The notes below the pieces were generated by a model. It did no database searches. It worked only from the letters and a program-made list of their open reading frames with translations, and was not told the origin of the DNA. The translations under genes were made by a program, and so were the position numbers. Shown here piece by piece: positions 11,661-23,141 of a DNA stretch of 64,000 nt. Source of the DNA: Branchiostoma lanceolatum (lineage: Eukaryota > Chordata > Leptocardii > Amphioxiformes > Branchiostomatidae); assembly GCF_035083965.1 (NCBI RefSeq), contig NC_089732.1:7131383-7195382 (forward strand), read 5' to 3'. The first letter of the stretch is position 1; every line of letters begins with the position of its first letter.

Positions 11661-12548
11661 GTACGCGTACGTTGATATGTAACGTTAGGTGTACAACAGA
11701 TCTGATGACAAACATGATGTACCACTTCTAAGGAAATACCTCTTGGCTTACCTCTAGGGGTTGATATATAACGTTATAAACCTTGAACTTAAAGTGGCTA
11801 GTAGCGAGGGGGTTATATGTCTCCTTGCTAGTAGGTATACGTAACGTGTACATTAATCACCGAAACTTGTGGTGTGAAACTGACACTCTGGTCTCTGGGA
11901 CCCCCTCAATCACCTTTGCAAATCTTCCCGTTGATTCTATATAGCTGGAGAAAGCCTTGTTCATCACTCTGAGTCATTTCCCCCATCTCATGTCTTCTCC
12001 GGTATTGCGCTGCTAGCGTTACAGTAACCATATCTGTGCTGTTTGTTCGTTGAAATGTTTAGCTTTGGCGCACATCCCGATATATTCCCCGAGCTACCAT
12101 TTGACGACCTTGTATACGAAACCTGTAACTTATTGTATTCCCCTCCTGTAGGGAGGGAATATACTGTTTTTGCCTGTTCTTCCCTGGTCTTCTTCTTCGT
12201 CAAAGCTACGGATGTCATATTTGAAGTGTAGGTACCTTTAGGAAAGGTGAATACATCTGGAATAGATTATGCTAACGAGGACTTCATTTGCATAATTTAT
12301 ACACAAACTTGTACTTCCCTTACGGTAAATGCTTACCTTTAGGAAAAGTGAATACACCTGGACATAAATTATGCTAATGAGGATCTCCTTCCCATTATTC
12401 ATGCAGAAACTTCATAATTCCCTTTAACGGTACATGCTAAGGATGTCATATTTGAGGTGTAGGTAATGGGAGGGGAACATGCATTTTATTGAAAATGTTG
12501 CCTTTCTAGTTAACTTGCCATTTTTCTGTTCGCTGTGCCCTTGTAGAA

Positions 12549-15500
12549 ATGGCTCTGAGGAAGCGGTTGACCGAAGAAGACGAGGATCAGTTGCGGGAGT
12601 GGTTGAACAAGCCTGATGCAGGTTTTGAGCTCCTGTTCAAAGCCTCCACACAGGGCTACAATTCTACCACCTTCCACCAGCTGTGTAATAACAAGGGTCC
12701 AACCGTCACGGTCGCATATAACGCGACTGGCTGGGTGTTTGGGGGGTACGCAAGTGACTCGTGGACCAGCCGAAACGCATACTTTCTATCCAAGGATTCG
12801 TTCCTCTTCCGGCTCTCTAACGCCAACAAATTCGATCCTTTGAAGTTTCCATCTAACGGTACCTCGGGGCATTGCATGTATGACCATCAGGGTTATGGCC
12901 CTACTTTCGGCGGTGGTCACGACTTCGCGGCATTTATTGGTACATACCCTGCGAATAATGGCAATTTTGTCGCCGCCGGTGGACAGGGCAACCTTGGTAA
13001 CACTTACGGCACCGGGATGGGGCACAATGCCGCCAGTTTTTGTGGATCTAATCTCAACTTCCTCGACGTAGAGGTTTACTCCATTGGAAGTGAGTATGCA
13101 AATAACATGATTTTCTCTCGTTTCAGTTATTGGCAGATTACCAATTGCCTGCAATAGGTGATCACATCGATCATACCATAATTCTGATTCTAAAGGTATA
13201 ACATGCTAACATGCTTAAGGGATCTCACTATAGTTGGTACGGAAGCTCATTTTTATACCTTTTTTTTTACAGAGAGAGAGGCAAAAGATGATGGAGATCC
13301 CATCGAGAAAAAGATGCTTCAGGAAGGAAAAGAGTGGAGGAAAGTCCAGTGGAGTGACGAGTACGTTCATTGGTCAATGTCTGACAATACGCAATCAATC
13401 ATTTGCTGTGCTGTAAATTCTTTTCTGTATAATATTTTACTCAATTTTTGTGTTACACGTTGTTTTGTCATTTTGGCGACGTTCAGGGAGCGAGCCTAAT
13501 ATTATAGTATTGTGCGCAAGAATTCCAGGAATTGTACAGGCATTTATTACCTTTTCAGGTATGCGTACTTTTTGGTTATTCTAGCTCTGTTATATTGGTA
13601 GCATGCATTGAGCAAATTTCATTCTTGCATACTACGTGATCGCTTACAATGTTGACTATTGCTAATACTGCAAGGAGACATAAGTAAAAACTAGTTAGGC
13701 CTGATATAAGCATTTCTAACGTTGCATAAGAAAGCATTAAAAACACGTACTTCATTGTTATCTTTTCCTCACCCAGGGAACGAGAGCGGCTAAAGCAGCG
13801 GGTAGCTGGGTACAAGCCGCGGCCCTGTTTGTCCGTGAGCCAGGTGAACGTCCTGCTGGTCGGACAGGTGGGTTCTGGGAAGTCCAGCTTCTTCAACACC
13901 ATCAACTCCATCTACAAGGGCCGCGTGTCCAGCCAGGCCATGGCGGGCAGCCAGCCGCACAGCCTCACTACCAGGGTACGTTTAGTTAAAACACCCTCCT
14001 CAACAGGCCCAACTCGCTCGGTACGTTACCTCCCGCATCGGCCCTGCTATTCCAAGCCCGTATTCTGGCTTCTGGCGACGTGACTGACAGTTGCTCATGG
14101 ATGATTAACGAGCTAGCCTTATTTGGCGCAAACAGCCGTTATTTTACTCGGAACCCAAAGTAGCGATGTAAGACGTAACCAGTAACCTGATTGGTTGATA
14201 GCTTCCCAGCTACCTTTTGCACAAGATGAGCCTCTGATTGGATGAAAGCTGTTTAAACAATAACGAAATGAAATTATGAAAAGGGCTATCGACAAGAAGA
14301 AAATCATATTTTATACAAATTTGAAAAGATTTCCTTTAATTTTTAAGTTCCCCCTCATCATGTCGCAGTAAATTGTTCTCTGTACATTCAATAGGCATAT
14401 CACGATGGCTTCATGAAAGTAGCATGTCAATAGAAACAATTTGGGGAATTAAAATCTGAGAATTATGATCAGTGAAATGTAAAATCTACTTTTAAATTGC
14501 ATCATTAGTACCGGACCTATGAGGTACGTGGAGAACGCAATGGTGAGACCCTGTGTTTCCGTCTGTGTGACACCATGGGTCTGGAGGACGCCAATACAGG
14601 GCTGGACCTGGACGATCTGCCCTACCTGTTGGACGGCAACGTACCCGACAGGTACCAGGTGAGTACTTCCTTAACCTTCTCCCTGCTGCCTAACTCTGTA
14701 ACCAATAGGGAATTGGGTACAAAACGGCTACTTCAGTGTGCTAAAAGTTAAAAACCCGTTTGTATTTCGCTACAATTCTACGATGTTAGTGTGTAACCAG
14801 TATACAAAGCGTCTCTAAACATCCAATAACGAGTATCCAAAGGGGAACTCAACAGGAAGTAGATCAATGGATTTGTTTTGCCTTTGCCCTAAAACAAATC
14901 AATTCTAAACATTTACATCTGCGTTGAAAATGTCGTCGTCCTACGTACGGTCTACCAGTTTGTGATAGTCTCCCGATACTTTGATTAGATATTGTTCATA
15001 CCACAGCGTCGGTGCTTGAATTATGAAAACGTATGTTGTTTTGAACAGTTCAACGCTGCCGTCAACATCTCCCCGGCCACGCCTGGGTTTAAGAACATGG
15101 CCGGTATGAAGGACCGTACCCATTGTGTGGCTCTGGCCCTGGACATCTGTAACATCAGCGTCATGCCGCAGGGCGCCATGGACAAGATCAAAACCATCTA
15201 CAACAAAGCGCTCAAGCGGGGTAAGATCTACAAGCAGATTCCTCTCCTGTGTGGCCTGTCTGAAGTGAAGATGTCCGTACAAATGTTGTTTTATAGTCTA
15301 TGTTTCAATAGAGGCTTATTATAGGCTCACACCAACCTGAGCCTCACTTTGGTGCATGACCCCGAGCTGACCCCGGGAAATTCAAAATGGCCGCCGTAAT
15401 TAGCAAGTTGGGTTCTCAATAGTGAATGCCTTCCAACGCCATTGTGCATTTTCATGCATTCTCTTGATGAGCGTTCCACATACGGTTAATTTTTCCAATT

Positions 15501-16412
15501 TTTCCTAATTTTGTGTTTCTCCACTGGATTCTATTATTACAGGTATTCCTTCCGTGGTTTTGCTGACCAAGGTTGACAAAGCGTGCGAATTTGTCGCCGA
15601 TGACCTCACCTTGGTCTACCGTAGCAGGTTCATCTTAGAGAAGGTGGTTTACTGCAAAGAGGTTTTATCAAAATCCTTTGATAAAACCTCCTTGCCGAAT
15701 TGGTCACTAAACTGTTACAGCAGTTTATTGTGATTCTGAAGGGGTGGCTGATTGAAACAGCTCCTTGATGATAAATGTACTAAATTTTGTCACTAAATGT
15801 ACGTCCAAAGCGGTGGAAGACGAGACACATTTTATATCCAGCCTAGTTAACCATAAAGAAAGAACCGAATTGCTTAAATGAAATTATCACGAAGTACCCT
15901 AATTTTTACACATTCACGGATGAACAGAAATCCACTATCCTCTTAAGATCACAAAACCCACAAATTCTAGAAAAAGACTTTTGTCTTCCACTGCCTCCAA
16001 AAAAAAAGTCAAACCCAGCTTGTCTAGCTAGATATAGCCAAAAGTCGTATTTAGTAGTCTATTGTCACAACAAAGTCAGTCACAGTTCACTGTCACATCA
16101 CTGGTTTTCCCTATATTTCTAAAATGTATTTGCAATTAGCCCACGGGCATGAACTTGCAATAAAACTTACAACTAACGTCATCTTGTTTCAACCTACTGT
16201 AGGTGCAGGAGGTGAGTGAGAAGCTGGGCCTACCGGAGTACCACATCTTCCCCGTGCAGAACTACTCCAAACAGACGTCCCTGGACAACAAGATCGACAT
16301 CCTAGCCCTTTCCGCCCTGGCGCAGATTCTCGGCTTCGCAGACGACTATCTGGACGAGCACTACGAAGCCCTGGCCACAGAAAACCTCGAGAAACTCAAC
16401 GTCAAGGAGTAA
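12549..16412 (+). CDS. IFI44-like protein 1: TLDc domain plus P-loop GTPase
   Basis: Seven exons join in phase: 12549-13089, 13273-13360, 13777-13975, 14509-14658, 15049-15220, 15543-15643 and 16203-16412 (TAA), giving 486 aa. Residues ~25-180 are a TLDc domain: LLFKASTQGYNSTTFHQLC, GWVFGGYASDSW, YGPTFGGGHDF, LDVEVYSIG. A charged linker follows, then a GTPase domain with G1 GQVGSGKS (239-246), G3 DTMG (297-300) and G4 TKVD (392-395, in place of NKxD). This order and the tail NYSKQTSLDNKIDILALSAL match vertebrate IFI44/IFI44L (~450 aa), which are interferon-induced cytoplasmic proteins. In the vertebrate proteins the TLD part is degenerate; here it is intact. The start follows a conserved 5' UTR acceptor. 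Antiviral function is an inference from the family. Confidence 0.93.
15659..15690. repeat. Short perfect hairpin, AAGGAGGTTTTAT family
   Basis: GAGGTTTTATCAAA (15659-15672) and TTTGATAAAACCTC (15677-15690) are exact reverse complements with a 4-base loop. Related hairpins occur at 39682-39709 and 49509-49540. It lies in intron 6 of IFI44-like gene 1 and is missing at the same place in gene 2. Confidence 0.7.
15905..16170. repeat. Dispersed repeat, copy 2 (in intron 6 of IFI44-like gene 1)
   Basis: It is homologous to 10020-10260 and absent from the corresponding intron of IFI44-like gene 2, so it inserted after the segmental duplication or was lost from unit B. It ends with AATGTATTTGCAATTAGCCC and then CTTGCAATAAAAC. 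Confidence 0.5.
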
Positions 16413-18140
16413 CGTTAAGTGTTGATGCAGAAATCTACATACGAGCCTGACTTGTTAGCATGTGTCACACAATCTGTCACTGTCAGGTGGCTGATGGCCT
16501 GGTCTGAGTCGGGCGGGCCGCGATGCATATGTTAGTCAGGCAAGCTAGTCAGTCAGTATCAACCAAAAGGTTTAGTCTGCTTTGTATCATTTGGTGACTT
16601 TTCACATTTTTGGTGAATGTTAATGTATCATGTTACAGGTAATTATCCCTACGTTCTGTTCTACACCGAACTTAACTCACTTGAGGTGATTAGCTATATT
16701 TAACCATTCGAAATTTAACCAATCAGAATGACAGTATTCTAAACACCGTATATGCTCCAAGATGTAGATGTAGATGCGGATGTAGAGTCTATACCTACAG
16801 TATAGCCGTAGACATTCTTCCTTTTTCTAATCTACGTTTAAACTTTCGATTCTCCGTCACTTGACCTCAGTGACAGTTGAGTAAAATCTATACACCACAT
16901 TGATCCGAATGTAGTAAGACTGAGCTTCATTTTGACAATATTTCTCGACTCTTCTCCTACTATCACCTTCTCAACTTTCCAGTACCTGCTAAAACCGCAT
17001 GGTATGTCCCCTCCCTTGTCACGGGAACCCTGTGTCCTTCCCTGGCTAACCGGATCGATCAAAACGCTTTCCACACAAAATCCAAAAATCGACGACTATA
17101 CCAGCCCATTTAGGTAAAGGGAGGGCTCAAATCATAGTACAAGTCACTAATGGTAAATGTTATACTCATTTACTCATGGTGTTCGGTTACAAGCATGCTG
17201 TATTGCGGATCAAATGCTTTTACAATAAGAAATAAGAAAACGAATAATGGTTCTATCAAGATCTTCATGTTGGCTGTAAAAGACGTTTTAAAGACTTTAA
17301 CCCCTACAGAAACCATCAGTTGGTGTCGTTCGCAGCTCTTTACACTATAAGTATATATAACTTCCGGGTTCACGGTCCCATGATGCCACGGGACTCAACT
17401 TCCACCTTCCTGAAACGTCATCGAAACTAAACGGGACCTTCCAATTCTGCATTTTCGCATAGTTTAAACTAAAGTCTTAAGATCTTCTGTGCAGTTTCAA
17501 GTCTGAAACGACCTTTCCTGTAAAAAAAACGTACAACACGCGCGAACTAAGATCAGGTATGTAGGATCATGTAGTGCAAATCGTGAGCTACCATTGTATG
17601 TATAACAGACCTGATCACATGCTAATCACGAGCTACTTGTACTACCATTGAATAACAGATCTTATAATATGCTAAAGTCTAAAGTCCGGGCAACTTATAC
17701 CTCTGCCTGTATGGATTGTAGCTTATGTACAAAGTGAATTATTTGCGACATTTTCGAATGATACTTTCCTCCTTTGGTAAAAAAAAAAAAAAAACGGTAT
17801 AACTTTATTTCCGTGCTCATTATTCAACATGTCCGGTGTAGGAAAGCGCCTACTAGGCCTATAGGATGGAGTTAAAACTGAGACTAGTTATGGGACACTA
17901 TTTTAGAATGGCGTCATTTTCACAGACGCCGTCGACGGGTTGGCTTTATGGCCCTTCACATTTGTGCTGTTGATGGCTGAAATTTTCAGCTTTGACGCAC
18001 ATCTCTGATTAGCAACCCTTTGGCGAACTTGTATACTATAATACTGTATACTGTAATACATCGTATACAAGTTCACTGAAAGGTTAACAGTGTTAAGATT
18101 AGACTTCATATTGTTCAACGGTTCGTTATTCCGGCACAGG
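16413..18140. other. Intergenic DNA between the two IFI44-like genes
   Basis: This contains the 3' flank of gene 1, the duplication junction (17020-17053), and the promoter and 5' UTR exon of gene 2. The segment around 16445-16560 is conserved after gene 2 (22023-22140), suggesting 3' UTR sequence. No other coding exon is visible. Confidence 0.6.
17352..17556 (+). promoter_or_regulatory. Promoter block and non-coding first exon of IFI44-like gene 2
   Basis: TATATATAA (about 17352-17360) lies directly before the same AACTTCCGGGTTCACGGTCC block as in unit A. Downstream, TGAAACGTCATCGAAACTAA (17411-17430) carries two GAAAC half-sites around a CRE-like ACGTCA. The 5' UTR exon ends CTAAGATCAG|GTATGT at 17556, and the acceptor CCGGCACAG|G at 18139/18140 sits one base before the start codon. 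The TATA-like run is absent from unit A. Confidence 0.6.
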
Positions 18141-21100
18141 ATGGCTCTGCGGAAGCGTCTGACTGAACAGGACGAGGATCAACTGCGGGAGTGGTTGAAC
18201 AAACCTGATGCAGGTTTTGAGCTTCTGTTCAAAGCCTCCACACAGGGCTACAATCCTCAAAAGTTCCACCAACGCTGTAACAATAAGGGCCCTACAGTCA
18301 CAGTCGCATATAACGCGACTGGATGGGTGTTTGGGGGGTACGCGAGTGAATCGTGGACCAGCCGGGGTGGCTGGGTTCAAGCCCCGGATTCTTTCCTCTT
18401 CTGTCTTTCTAACGCCAACAAATTCGATCCTTTGAAGTTTCCATCAGACGGCTCGGGGCATTGTCTTCATGACCATCAGAGTTATGGCCCTTCTTTCGGT
18501 CGTGGTCACGACTTCTTGACCTTCAATGGCAACTTCCCAGCGAATAATGGAAATTTTGTCGGCACCAACGGGCAGGGCAACCTTGGCAACACTTACGGCG
18601 CTGGGATGGGGCACAACGTCAACAGTTTTTGTGGAGCCGATCTCGACTTCCTCGACGTAGAGGTGTACTCCATTGGAAGTGAGTATGTAAGCATGCTCTT
18701 GAGTTAAGTTAGAGTTTCTGTCAGATCGGTAATCGTCTGATTCCATAATTCTGTATAGAAAAACATCGTCAAAAGTATCAGCCATTTTCAAACAAGTTAA
18801 AGTGTCAGGGTATGTCAGCTCTCATTATCAACTGTAACTTAACTCCTTCAGATATTTGAGAAGTATTGGATTCACCTAAAGGTTTTGCGTTTGGATGTCC
18901 TCCGACGGCAGTGCATGTTGTGACGCAAGTACGTTCTTTTATGACTTGTCGTGTTTTGGGGATACCGGGTACAGGCGTCCTATTGGTTATAGAGGTGAAC
19001 AAAACATAGATGTCACCATCACAGTTGACAATTGTTTCCAGTGGTACACAAGAAGCAGTGGCTCAGTCTGTTTTGATCCTTTTACAGAGATAAAGAGGCA
19101 AGGGAAGATGGAGATCCCAGTGAAGGAAAAGATGCTGCAGAAAGAAAAAGAGTGGAGGAAAGTTCAGTGGAGTGACGAGTAAGTGACAAGGAGTGAGGAG
19201 TGACAAATAACTAAAATCTAACTTCTAGATGCATATAGTCACCCTTTACCTTGTTATTAATCTTTTCTAATGAACTAGCTTACATGAGTTCTGTTGCGTG
19301 TTTCTTTTTCTGTTTTTATGATGATCGGTGGTGTGTTTATGAGTACTGATGACTATTGTTGCTGCAGAAAGAAGAGACAATCAAATTAGATGTTTAGACT
19401 AATATCGATATTTCTAAGGTGGTGTTAGAAGCATCAACTAGAGTTCCACGACCTCATGACTTCGCTGACGTATTATGAGTGCTTCTCATCAATTATAAAT
19501 CATACCAGTTGATCATCTTCCCCACCCAAATAACAGAAGTTACCCAAAGTATGAGTTTAACAAAGAAGGTTATGCTAACATTTATCATCAATTATGCAAA
19601 TGAGGGCCATCATGATATCCATCAAGCTCTTCTTGAGGTATTCCCTTTCAAAGTCTGAAGCAAAACCTGCTCCTTCAGTTAAAACAAGTCTGTAGGGGAC
19701 CCAAACCTATACCACCTACTCTCTGTAGCTAACTACCACTACAGAGACCAAGGCAGGACCAAAGCATGTGCAGAACACGAGATATCAAAACAGAAAGTTC
19801 CGATGCAGTACCGTAACACGCCACTAGGGGGCCCTAGATCTAATCATTTCCCGTTCTCATGAAGACCTATCCACATACCAAATATCAAAACAATCCATCC
19901 AGGCCTGCTCGAGTTATGCTGGTCTTCTACACAGATACATACAAATGCTACCCAAAACAACCTTCTTGGCGAAGGTAACAACACGCACTTCACTGTTATT
20001 ACTCACACAGGGAACGAGGACGGCTGAAGCAGCAGGTAGCTGCGTACAAGCCGAGGTCATGTATGTCCGTTAGCCAGGTGAACGTCCTGCTGGTCGGACA
20101 GGTGGGTTCTGGGAAATCCAGCTTCTTCAACACCATCAACTCCATCTACAAGGGCCGTGTGTCCAGCCAGGCCATGGCGGGCAGCCAGCCGCACAGCCTC
20201 ACCACCAGGGTATGGTCAGTTAGAACTACCGGGAAGAGACGGACTAATGTGATGAAGATTCGATCCGAACATTAATTCAGAATCCCAGTCCATCCATCTC
20301 AAATGTGTGCAATAATACATCTTATGATATAGTGTAAACAATTACAAAAGGTGTTAAGTAGTTACAAATGTATGTACTATTATCGACAAGAAAAATATAG
20401 TAAGAATCTGAATACATGTATTTTCCTTTGTGTACATATCTTGTCACCAAGTGTTATTTCCATTAGATAGCTATAGCTCAAACGAAGGCTTCATAAAAGA
20501 AGCATGTTAATAGAAACAATTCTGGAAACTACAACCAAATGCTAACGTTACATCTATCTTTAAAAATGCATTATCAGTATCGAACCTACGAGGTGCGTGG
20601 GGAACGCAATGGTGAGACGCTGTGCTTCCGCCTGTGTGACACCATGGGCTTAGAAGAGGCCAACGCAGGGCTGGACCTGGACGATCTGCCCTACCTGCTG
20701 GACGGCAACGTACCCAACAAGTACCAGGTACATACTTTTTTCGTATTCTTAATGTTAGTTACCCTTAATGTATATCCAGCTACCATGCATTGTGCGATGT
20801 TAGGTTGTAGCCATTTGACGACTCATGGCTAAGGAGTACAGGTCATAAGTACTAGTATTTCACCGGAAGCCATCATAAAGTAGTACTTAGATCAATGGAT
20901 AATCTAAGCATCCGTCTGTTGTTTTGAACAGTTTAATGCGGCCGTCAGCATCTCCCCTACCACCCCTGGGTTTAAGAACATGGCCGGTATGAAGGACCGT
21001 ACCCACTGTTTGGCTCTGGCCCTGGACATCTGTAACATCAGCGTCATGCCACAGGGCGCCATGGACAAGATCAAAACCATCTACAACAAAGCACTTAAGC

Positions 21101-21985
21101 GGGGTAAGATCTACAAGCAGATTCCTTTCCTGTGTGGCCTGTCTAAAGTGAAGATGTCCGTACAAATGTTATTTTATAGTCTATATTGCAATAGAGGCTT
21201 ATTATAGGCTCACACCAACCTGAGCCTCACTTTGGTGCATGACCCCGAGCTGACCCCGGGAACTTAAAAATGGCCGCCGTAATTGGCAAGAGGTCTATTG
21301 CAAGTTGGGTTCTCAATAGCGAATGTCTTCCAACGCCATTGTGCATTTTCATGCATTCTCTTGATTAACGTTCCAATGCGGTTAATTTTTCCTAATTTTG
21401 TGTTTCTTTACTGGGTTCTACATTACAGGTATTCCTTGTGTGGTCTTGCTGACCAAGATCGATAAAGCGTGTGAATTTGTCGCCGACGATCTCACTTTGG
21501 TCTACCGTAGCAGGTTCATCTTAGAGAAGGTGGGTTGGTCCATTATGATTCTGTAGGGATTGTTGAAGTTGCGTGGATTATATTATTCTTTATTTGACGA
21601 AGCGTCGAAGCTCTAACGCCATCTTGTTTTGACCTGCCGATGACCTCACATTGGTTTACCGTGTAGCAGGCTCATCGTGATTCTGTAGGGATGGCTGAAG
21701 TTCTGGGATTATATGAATATGATTCTTCATCTGACGAAGCGTCGAAGCCCTAACACCATCTTGTTTGGACCCTAGGTGCAGGAGGTGAGTGAGAAGCTGG
21801 GCCTACCGGAGTACCACATCTTCCCCGTGCAGAACTACTCCAAACAGACGTCCCTGGACAACAAGATCGACATCCTGGCGCTGTCCGCCCTGGCGCAGAT
21901 TCTCGGCTTCGCAGATGACTATCTGGACGAGCATTACGAAGCCCTGGCCACAGAAAACCTCGAGAAACTCAACGTTAAGGAGTGA
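18141..21985 (+). CDS. IFI44-like protein 2: TLDc domain plus P-loop GTPase
   Basis: Seven exons join in phase: 18141-18678, 19088-19178, 20011-20209, 20578-20727, 20932-21103, 21429-21529 and 21776-21985 (TGA), giving 486 aa. The N-terminal TLDc domain (FELLFKASTQGYN, GWVFGGYASESW, SYGPSFGRGHDF, LDVEVYSIG) has several changes from the neighbour, including YGPSFGRGHD for YGPTFGGGHD. The GTPase motifs are G1 GQVGSGKS (239-246), G3 DTMG (297-300) and G4 TKID (392-395). Exon 7 encodes exactly the same 69 C-terminal residues as gene 1. Exon 2 differs in length by 3 bp (91 against 88) and its middle is read in another frame, although both ends align. An in-frame ATG upstream (18090) lies before the conserved acceptor and is probably intronic. 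Role inferred from IFI44/IFI44L. Confidence 0.93.
19550..19980 (-). repeat. Dispersed repeat in intron 2 of IFI44-like gene 2
   Basis: On the minus strand it reads TTCGCCAAGAAGGTTGTTTT near one end and contains GATATTTGGTATGTGGATAG, closely resembling 34750-34915 (ACCATTT-free form: GATATTTGGTACGTGGGTAT). Its outer ends carry AACAAAGAAGGTT and AACCTTCTTGGCG in inverted orientation. There is no coding content. Confidence 0.5.
21635..21676 (+). pseudogene. Relic of IFI44-like exon 6 inside intron 6 of gene 2
   Basis: GCCGATGACCTCACATTGGT followed by TTACCGTGTAGCAGGCTCATC repeats the end of exon 6 (21480-21522), with a 2-base insertion after TACC that shifts the frame. The surrounding intron is also doubled: GATTCTGTAGGGAT through ACGAAGCGTCGAAGC occurs at about 21548-21612 and again at about 21680-21748. 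This is a small internal tandem duplication of exon 6 plus intron. It has no usable splice sites and would break the frame if included. Confidence 0.7.
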
Positions 21986-23034
21986 CGTTAACATGGTTAA
22001 GTGTAGATGCAGAAATCTATATACGAGCCTGACTAACTACTTGTTACGTGTTACACAATCTCTCGCTGTCAGGGGGCTGATGGCCCGGTCTGAGTCGGGC
22101 GGGCCGCATATGTTAGTCAGGCAAGCTCGTCAGTCAGTATCAACAACTAGGTATTGTCTGCTTTGTATTATTTTGTGACTTTTCACATTATTAGTAAATG
22201 TTCAATGTATCATATTACAGGTAATAATCCTCTACGTTCTCCACCAAACTCAACTCACTTGGGGTGACTAACTAATCTATATTTACAATTTGCCCATTCA
22301 AAATGATGAAAAAGACTTAGTTGTTCGACAGTGTTCTAGACACCGTATAGACCCCAAGATATAGATGTAGAAGTAGATGTAGTGTCTATACTAACGTTAT
22401 AGATGTATACTCTGTAGTTCATTTTTTTCATTATCTAATTCCTAACTTGTGATTCTCCGTCACTTTATCTTGTACTGTAATTTAGTAAAATCTGTACACC
22501 ACTTTGATCCAAATGTAGTCAGACTGAGCTTCATTTTGACAATGTTTCTCGACTCTTCTCCTACCAGTACCATCTAAAACCGCATGGTATGTCCCCTCCC
22601 TTGTGGTCGCAGACCACAGTTTTTTGCCTATATAGGGATTTACATGGTTAAGGACCCCAAAGTGAGAAGCTTCGCCGCTTATAAATTCATATTAGGGTGC
22701 ACAAGCAAGGTACGAGATACTGTTGTGTTTGACTTCAGGGAAAAATCTACAAAATATGTGAAAATGAGATTAAATTTGCCGGCTCGTTCTCTTTTAAACG
22801 CCGCTTTTATTTGACGCCCAGTGGAGGTCATCATATTGCAGCAGACGCACAGAAATTGGCGGTAACAATATTCAGGCGCGAATTCAAGCCGACCGAACAA
22901 AAATCGCAATCCAAGTCGTACGGTCTTTAAAACTGACGTATTCCTCTACAATTCACCACAGTTTTGGCCTCGATGACGTGTCCAGAAGAATAACTACGGC
23001 TTTTTCAAGTACTGTAATGCACTACTTTATACCC

Positions 23035-23141
23035 TAGCCTGACGAATCGCGCTCCTAGGGACCAGCCGGCCCTGTGACCGCCATCCCCCTAGGGGTGGGG
23101 GTCAGTAACCTCCGGCCGAGAGCTTGTGTAAACACAGGCTA
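23035..23141. mobile_element. Small TAGCCTG...CAGGCTA element with ~10 bp target duplication
   Basis: The ends are TAGCCTG and CAGGCTA, and the flanks repeat CTTTATACCC directly (23025-23034 and 23142-23151). The shared end sequence links it with the element at 49079-49190, which has a 9 bp duplication. Confidence 0.6.

Larger units (their letters stand above)
11188..17019 (+). repeat. Tandem segmental duplication, unit A (IFI44-like gene 1)
   Basis: Unit A starts at ATCGATCAAAACGCT (11188) and its homology to unit B ends at CATGGTATGTCCCCTCCCTT (to 17019). Unit B runs 17054-22604 in the same orientation, so the offset at the start is 5,866 bp. Only ~34 bp separate the units. The duplication begins ~43 bp upstream of the start codon of the divergent minus-strand gene, so that gene was left out of the duplication. 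Each unit contains promoter, 5' UTR exon, seven coding exons and 3' flank. Confidence 0.88.
17054..22604 (+). repeat. Tandem segmental duplication, unit B (IFI44-like gene 2)
   Basis: This is the second copy of the unit described at 11188-17019. Coding exons match one to one and both proteins come to 486 aa. Introns 1-4 have diverged strongly, whereas intron 5 and exons 5-7 are nearly identical. Unit B has a dispersed repeat in intron 2 (19550-19980) and an exon 6 relic in intron 6; unit A has a hairpin and another repeat in intron 6. Confidence 0.88.
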
